64,000 nt of DNA from Thermococcus henrietii (GTDB taxonomy: Archaea; Methanobacteriota_B; Thermococci; Thermococcales; Thermococcaceae), in assembly GCF_900198835.1 (NCBI RefSeq), contig NZ_LT900021.1:1-64000 (forward strand). The letters are read 5' to 3'. Within the stretch, counting starts at the first letter, position 1. Every line of letters begins with the position of its first letter. Positions 59,754-64,000 of this stretch are shown piece after piece. The notes below the pieces were generated by a model. The model searched no databases. It was not told where the DNA came from and was given only the letters and a program-made list of their open reading frames with translations. Both the position numbers and the translations under genes were made by a program.

Positions 59754-60459
59754 CCATTCCAAAGCCATACCTCGTTTTTTCTCCGAACCCCGTCTCGTAG
59801 CCGAACTTCGCGAGCTCCCGCGAGCCGGTGTAGCGGAACACCATAAGGGAACTCCTGAAGTAGGTGTCCCTCACAAGAATCCTAACGGGCTTGAACTTGA
59901 GAACCTCAAGCTTGAACTCCTTGTCCTCAGGCATGTGGCCGTAGATGGCCGAGTAGCGCATCAGCATTACCTTGCGGAGCTTGTCAAAGAACATCTCGTC
60001 ACCTGGATAAAGGTCCCAAATCTTCATCCTGCCGTTGACGAACTTGACAGTCCTGACCATTATCGGGCTGAGCGTCGAGAACAGGACCTCGTCCTTGAGC
60101 TCGGGCTCTTTGAGAACCTTAACGTTGTCCGCTATGAACGTCGCGTCCCCAATCTTAAGGAGAGGGTCGTCGAGGAAGCCCTCAGCGATGGCCTTGATGA
60201 GCTCCCCGGAGTGGGACGAGACGTAGAGAGAAACATCGTCCGAGAGAACCTTAATGCCCGCCTCCGGGAGAAGCTCCCTCTTGCGGACCATTATGCGGGA
60301 GAACGTGAAGTAGTCAGCGTGACTTGTTTCCACCTCGTGGGCCAACTCCGGAGAAACAAGGTATATTTTTTCAAGAATCTGGGTGTAGACCTCGTAGTTG
60401 TAGTTGAAGGGCAGTATGGTTCCTTCCTCCGCGGGTCTCAGTTTGATTTCGATTCTCAT
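59710..60459 (-). CDS. cas6: Cas6 CRISPR RNA endoribonuclease
   Basis: The 249-residue protein starts MRIEIKLRPAEEGTILPF and has the twin ferredoxin-like plan of Cas6 with the C-terminal glycine-rich loop GYETGFGEKTRYGFGMVKV, close to Pyrococcus furiosus Cas6, which cuts CRISPR repeat RNA. Against my memory of that enzyme, Tyr31, His46 and Lys52 do not align cleanly: His41 and His47 are the nearest candidates here and the lysine position is Asp49-like. GGGGTGAA before the ATG sets the start. No repeat array or other cas gene is visible nearby. Confidence 0.85.
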   Translation of the reverse strand: MRIEIKLRPAEEGTILPFNYNYEVYTQILEKIYLVSPELAHEVETSHADYFTFSRIMVRKRELLPEAGIKVLSDDVSLYVSSHSGELIKAIAEGFLDDPLLKIGDATFIADNVKVLKEPELKDEVLFSTLSPIMVRTVKFVNGRMKIWDLYPGDEMFFDKLRKVMLMRYSAIYGHMPEDKEFKLEVLKFKPVRILVRDTYFRSSLMVFRYTGSRELAKFGYETGFGEKTRYGFGMVKVIDSEPRREDRV

Positions 60460-60616
60460 TTCACCCCACCCCGGTTTCAACCGGGAATAATTGGAATTTA
60501 GGGTTAATAAGAATTTCGTATGCTAAACGTCGATTTAATTACAACGTTAAAGAGTCAGCAATGGACATTGGATATAGGATAGACTACGAAATGAAAAACG
60601 CCAAAAACGAGGCGGG

Positions 60617-60626
60617 TTTTAAAAAC
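60617..60626 (+). promoter_or_regulatory. Likely PAN promoter
   Basis: TTTTAAAAAC within a GGTTTTaAAAACC-like dyad lies about 70 bases before PAN. A second A/T-rich run (gttaaaaagg) lies at 60638-60647. AGAGAGGTGAGAGAGC is the Shine-Dalgarno region. The remaining bases of the 228-base gap to cas6 hold no gene that I can see. Confidence 0.45.
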
Positions 60627-60687
60627 CACCCAACAAGGTTAAAAAGGGCCCGGATGATAATCAAACATTGGAGAGAGGTGAGAGAGC

Positions 60688-61878
60688 ATGAGCATTGAGG
60701 ATGCAAACATCCATGAAGGTTACGATGATTACATCACCTTCCTGAAGAGGCGCATAAGGCAACTCGAGCTCCAGGTGAGGACGCTCGAGGCCGATAAGGA
60801 GAGGCTTGAGAGGGAACTCTCGAGGCTAAGGATGGAGATGTCGAGGCTTCGCCAGCCCCCGGCCTTCGCGGGCAACGTCATCGAGGTTCTCGACGACGAG
60901 AGGGCCATAGTTCAGAACTACAACGGACCGCGCTTCGTCGTCAGAATCGCCCCGTGGATAGAGAGGGACAAGCTGAAGCCCGGCTCAAGGGTCGCCCTGG
61001 ACCAGAGGACGATGGCGATAGTCGAGCTCCTTCCAACGGAGAAGGACCCGAGCGTCCTCGGCTTCGAGGTCATAGAGAGGCCCAGAGTCACCTACAAGGA
61101 CATCGGCGGTCTCGACAAACAGTTGCAGGAGCTCCGCGAGGCCATAGAGCTCCCCCTCAAGCACCCGGAGCTCTTCGAGAAGGTTGGAATCGAGCCCCCG
61201 AAGGGAGTCCTCCTCTACGGGCCACCTGGCTGTGGAAAGACCCTCATGGCGAAGGCCCTCGCGAGAGAGGTCAACGCAACCTTCATTCGCGTCGTCGGAA
61301 GCGAACTGGTCAGGAAGTTCATCGGAGAGGGTGCTCGCCTGGTCCACGAGCTCTTCGAGCTCGCCAAGGAGAAGGCCCCAACGATAATCTTTATCGACGA
61401 GATTGACGCGATTGGAGCCAAGAGAATGGATGAGACGACCGGTGGCGAGAGGGAAGTCAACAGGACCCTGATGCAACTCCTCGCTGAGATGGACGGCTTC
61501 GACCCGCGCGGGAACGTCAAGGTCATAGCGGCAACCAACAGGCCCGACATACTCGACCCAGCCCTGCTGAGGCCGGGAAGATTCGACAGGCTGATTGAAG
61601 TCCCGCTCCCGGACTTCCGCGGAAGGCTCGAGATACTCAAGGTCCACACGAGGAAGATGAACCTGAGGGACGTTGACCTGCGCATCATAGCGGAACTCAC
61701 CGAGGGCGCAAGTGGAGCGGACTTGAAGGCCATAGCAACCGAGGCTGGAATGTTCGCCATCAGGGACAGGCGCGAGTACGTCACACAGGACGACTTCCTT
61801 AAAGCCATAGAAAAGGTCCTCGGCGCTGAGAAGAGGCTCGCCCAGGCAATAGCGATGCACGAGGTCATGTACGGCTGA
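60688..61878 (+). CDS. pan: Proteasome-activating nucleotidase PAN
   Basis: The 396-residue AAA ATPase unfolds proteins and feeds them to the 20S proteasome. It has an N-terminal coiled coil (about residues 15-60), an OB region, Walker A GPPGCGKT (178-185), Walker [10 protein letters not shown], the second region of homology RPGRFDR, and the C-terminal HbYX motif as Met-Tyr-Gly, which opens the proteasome gate. The Shine-Dalgarno GAGGTGAGAG precedes the ATG. Its end overlaps the convergent MFS gene by 14 bases. Confidence 0.97.
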   Translation: MSIEDANIHEGYDDYITFLKRRIRQLELQVRTLEADKERLERELSRLRMEMSRLRQPPAFAGNVIEVLDDERAIVQNYNGPRFVVRIAPWIERDKLKPGSRVALDQRTMAIVELLPTEKDPSVLGFEVIERPRVTYKDIGGLDKQLQELREAIELPLKHPELFEKVGIEPPKGVLLYGPPGCGKTLMAKALAREVNATFIRVVGSELVRKFIGEGARLVHELFELAKEKAPTIIFIDEIDAIGAKRMDETTGGEREVNRTLMQLLAEMDGFDPRGNVKVIAATNRPDILDPALLRPGRFDRLIEVPLPDFRGRLEILKVHTRKMNLRDVDLRIIAELTEGASGADLKAIATEAGMFAIRDRREYVTQDDFLKAIEKVLGAEKRLAQAIAMHEVMYG

Positions 61879-62980
61879 CCTTTTCTGCCCTCTTCGTTCC
61901 CTTTATTACACTCCACGCCAGGGCGTAGAGAACCGCTATGGCGAAGAAGGCTTCCCTGTAGCCAAGCCTGTCTATAAGCCAGCCCGTGAAGTACGGCCCG
62001 ACAGTTGCCCCGAAGAAGCCCACCATGTTAACGAAGCCCATAACCGGTCCAAGGTTGTCCTTTCTTGCAGTTTCGGCGGTGAAAGCCGTAACCATCGGGC
62101 CAACCGAGTAGAAGGTCAGACCGAGGGCGAGGGCAGAAAGGAAGCCGGGTTTCAAAACGAGGAGAACTATTAGGAGTGCATTGGATAGGAAGGCGAGTTC
62201 AAGAGCCTTTCTTCCGAGCCGGTCGTAGAGAACTCCACCGGTGAGGGAGCCCGCTATGCCGACCAGCGAGAGGAGGGAGAAGAGGTAAGAAGCCTTTTCA
62301 ACGCCCATTCCCGTCGAGGTTAGGAAAGCGACGAGGAAGGTTAGAACGCCGAAGAAGGCCATCAGGGCGAGGAAGTTCGCAATCGCTAAGTTCACCGAGC
62401 CGACCTCGATTGAGAGCCTCGCCTTACCCCTTCTTTCCTCAAGAGTTCTGAGGGAGATAACGAGCAGGACTCCAACGACCGAGCTCATAACGGCCAGAAT
62501 CGGGAAGGCATAGCGCCAGCCGAGGTTCAAAGCAACAGGCACGACGAGGAGGGGAACTATCCCGGAACCGACGGGCGGGCCGAGCATGAAGACGCCGAGG
62601 GCGGAGCCCTTCCTCGCCCCGTAGGTTTCGGCTATCAAAGCCGTTGCGGGGGCGTAGTAGAGGCCGGAGAAGAAGCCGTAGAGCGCTCTGAAGGCCAGGA
62701 CTTCCCAGTACTGGGAAGCGAAGAAGAGCATCGCGGAGGAGATTGAGTAGCCGAATATGCTCAGAGCGAGGAGTCTCTTCCTCCCGAAGCGGTCGCCGAG
62801 GTAGCCTGCTGGAACCTGAATGAGAGCGTAGGGGAGGAGCAGGGCAGTCATGAGAAGTCCCGCCTGAGCGTTGCTCAGATGGAACTCTGCCTTTATCATC
62901 GGAAGGAGCGGGGAAACGGCCATCCTGTGGGCGTAGTTGAATATCCAGCCGAGGGTTATCAGGATAAGCGAAACGAACAT
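61865..62980 (-). CDS. MFS-family transporter
   Basis: The protein has about twelve helices and the MFS loop motif [11 protein letters not shown] between helices 2 and 3, plus a second copy [14 protein letters not shown], as in drug or metabolite transporters. The ATG at 62980 gives 371 residues starting [12 protein letters not shown]; the longest frame starts at a TTG at 63022 but that lies within about 20 bases of the predicted TATA box on this strand, so the shorter start is preferred. Substrate unknown. Confidence 0.85.
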   Translation of the reverse strand: MFVSLILITLGWIFNYAHRMAVSPLLPMIKAEFHLSNAQAGLLMTALLLPYALIQVPAGYLGDRFGRKRLLALSIFGYSISSAMLFFASQYWEVLAFRALYGFFSGLYYAPATALIAETYGARKGSALGVFMLGPPVGSGIVPLLVVPVALNLGWRYAFPILAVMSSVVGVLLVISLRTLEERRGKARLSIEVGSVNLAIANFLALMAFFGVLTFLVAFLTSTGMGVEKASYLFSLLSLVGIAGSLTGGVLYDRLGRKALELAFLSNALLIVLLVLKPGFLSALALGLTFYSVGPMVTAFTAETARKDNLGPVMGFVNMVGFFGATVGPYFTGWLIDRLGYREAFFAIAVLYALAWSVIKGTKRAEKVSRT

Positions 62981-63036
62981 GGATTCGATGAGGAATTGAG
63001 CGCTTAAAAGATTGTTGGACAAAGGTGGCCGACGAA

Positions 63037-63046
63037 AGTTTATAAG
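63037..63046. promoter_or_regulatory. TATA element between divergent MFS and RIO2 genes
   Basis: AAGTTTATAAG reads as a TATA box in both directions (TTTATAA and CTTATAAA). A rightward start would fall near 63067, just before GGGGGAGGAGAG and the RIO2 ATG. A leftward start would fall near 63013. It could serve both genes. Confidence 0.5.
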
Positions 63047-63081
63047 AATCCGAGCGGTAGTAACGGGGGAGGAGAGAGCGA

Positions 63082-64000
63082 ATGGTCAGCAAGCTGTTGG
63101 CGCTCGAGGCTTATCCGAGCCTCCGCGACCTGGACTTCAGAATCCTTAGGGGAGTAGAGCTCAACATGAGGCACCACAAGTGGGTGCCGTTAGAGGACAT
63201 AGCGCGCTTCGCCAGGGTGGACGTTGAAACAGCCTCGTTCAGGCTCGGCAAGCTCGACGACATGTCCCTCGTCAGGCGGAGAAGCGACATAGGCTACATC
63301 GGCTACCAGCTCACGATACACGGCTACGACGTTTTAGCCATAAGGGCCCTCGCAAGGAAAGGGGTTGTAGAGGCGATAAGCACGACACAGATTGGCGTTG
63401 GGAAGGACGCGGACGTTTACGTCGGAATAACGCCAGCCGGCGAGAGAGTTGCCGTTAAGTTCAACAGAATAGGGGGCAGAACGGCTTCGCGGAGGGCTAC
63501 CTACCACTCCCACGTCTTCGCCGATAAACACCACACGAGCTGGCTCTACGTTTCGAGGCTCATCGCGAAGAAGGAATACGACGCGCTGGTTCTGCTCAGC
63601 CCGATTGCGAGGGTTCCGAAGCCAATAGCCTGGAACAGGCACGTCCTCGTTATGGAGTTCGTCGAGGGGACCGAGCTGGCGGAGCTGAGGGACGACGAGC
63701 TGACGAGGGAGGAGGCAGAGAACGTCCTTGACAGAATCCTCGAGGAGTACCTCAAGATAGTGCGCTTTGGTATAGTCCACTCGGATTTAAGCGAGTTCAA
63801 CGTCGTTCTAACGGGCGACGACATCTTGATAATAGACTGGGCCCAGCACCTGACCACCGCCCATCCGAAGAGCTACGAACTGTTGAAGAGGGATTTAACG
63901 GTCATAATCAACGCCTTCAGGCGGAGGTGGCGGGTTGAGAGGAGCTTTGATGAAATCTGGCCGGCCTTCGAGAGGGCCTGGCACGAGAGCAGGGGGGAGG
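63082..64000 (+). CDS. rio2: RIO2-family serine kinase (C-terminus beyond the window)
   Basis: The visible 306 residues begin MVSKLLALEAYPSLRDLDF with a winged-helix domain (about 1-90), then a RIO kinase core: the ATP loop STTQIGVGKDADVYVG, the catalytic HSDLSEFNVV with its Asp, and metal-binding IIDWAQ. RIO2 matures the small ribosomal subunit. GGGGGAGGAGAG precedes the ATG. The gene ends beyond base 64000. Confidence 0.94.
   Translation, partial: MVSKLLALEAYPSLRDLDFRILRGVELNMRHHKWVPLEDIARFARVDVETASFRLGKLDDMSLVRRRSDIGYIGYQLTIHGYDVLAIRALARKGVVEAISTTQIGVGKDADVYVGITPAGERVAVKFNRIGGRTASRRATYHSHVFADKHHTSWLYVSRLIAKKEYDALVLLSPIARVPKPIAWNRHVLVMEFVEGTELAELRDDELTREEAENVLDRILEEYLKIVRFGIVHSDLSEFNVVLTGDDILIIDWAQHLTTAHPKSYELLKRDLTVIINAFRRRWRVERSFDEIWPAFERAWHESRGE

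Noticed and set aside
60460-60687. A CRISPR array near cas6
   Set aside because: No repeated 28-30 base units with spacers are visible within several kilobases on either side.

Overview
The window is chromosomal DNA of a hyperthermophilic euryarchaeon of the order Thermococcales, most likely Thermococcus. It carries a tungsten-type GAPOR, the archaeal bifunctional FBP aldolase/phosphatase, PAN, pantoate kinase, an ATP-dependent DNA ligase very like the T. kodakarensis enzyme, a tetraether-lipid synthase-like radical SAM protein, a Cas6 and many GGTG-type ribosome binding sites about six bases before the start codon. Genes are dense, operons are short and several convergent gene pairs overlap at their 3' ends.

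Layout. 1-3.5 kb: coiled-coil protein, SDH-type protease, carbamate kinase, FAD oxidoreductase. 3.7-6.9 kb: RiPP-like locus A (34-aa two-cysteine peptide, radical SAM/SPASM maturase, ABC exporter). 7-17 kb: GAPOR, FBPase, tRNA-Trp with a guide-RNA intron, Tfx regulator, LrgAB, methyl-accepting chemotaxis protein, Tes-like enzyme. 17-20 kb: family 4 uracil-DNA glycosylase and an NhaC antiporter. 20.0-23.3 kb: RiPP-like locus B (42-aa peptide with CxxCxxCxxC, a different radical SAM/SPASM enzyme, a membrane protein, ABC exporter). 23.4-33.8 kb: pantoate kinase, DNA ligase, PrsW-like protein, pyrE, MinD-like ATPase, TrmA-family methyltransferase, Lrp regulator, tRNA-Tyr, aldolase, CobO, DUF835-like protein.

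33.99-55.30 kb: an integrated virus of about 21.3 kb in the 3' half of a tRNA-Arg(CCG) gene. A 40-bp direct repeat with one mismatch bounds it, and its integrase is split into int(N) and int(C) in the SSV manner. The left block (34.9-47.3 kb, all +) looks structural: a short two-helix capsid candidate, membrane proteins, a P-loop ATPase, LamG-domain surface proteins and very basic proteins. A short leftward block holds a nuclease-fold protein, a C2H2 zinc finger and an AbrB-like regulator. A rightward block holds a second AbrB-like regulator, a long MCM helicase with eleven TGTCCCA-type heptamers inside its gene, small proteins and a second nuclease-fold protein. This is the plan expected of the spindle-shaped PAV1/TPV1-like viruses of Thermococcales.

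55.4-64 kb: BlaI-like regulator with an M48 protease, dCMP deaminase, a HAD-glycosyltransferase fusion, a GlcNAc-1-P transferase-like enzyme, a Cas6 with no CRISPR array, PAN, an MFS transporter and the start of RIO2.

The best candidates for undescribed biology are the two unrelated-looking radical-SAM peptide loci 13 kb apart, the heptamer array inside the viral MCM gene, and the folded RNA-like element between the convergent viral gene blocks.
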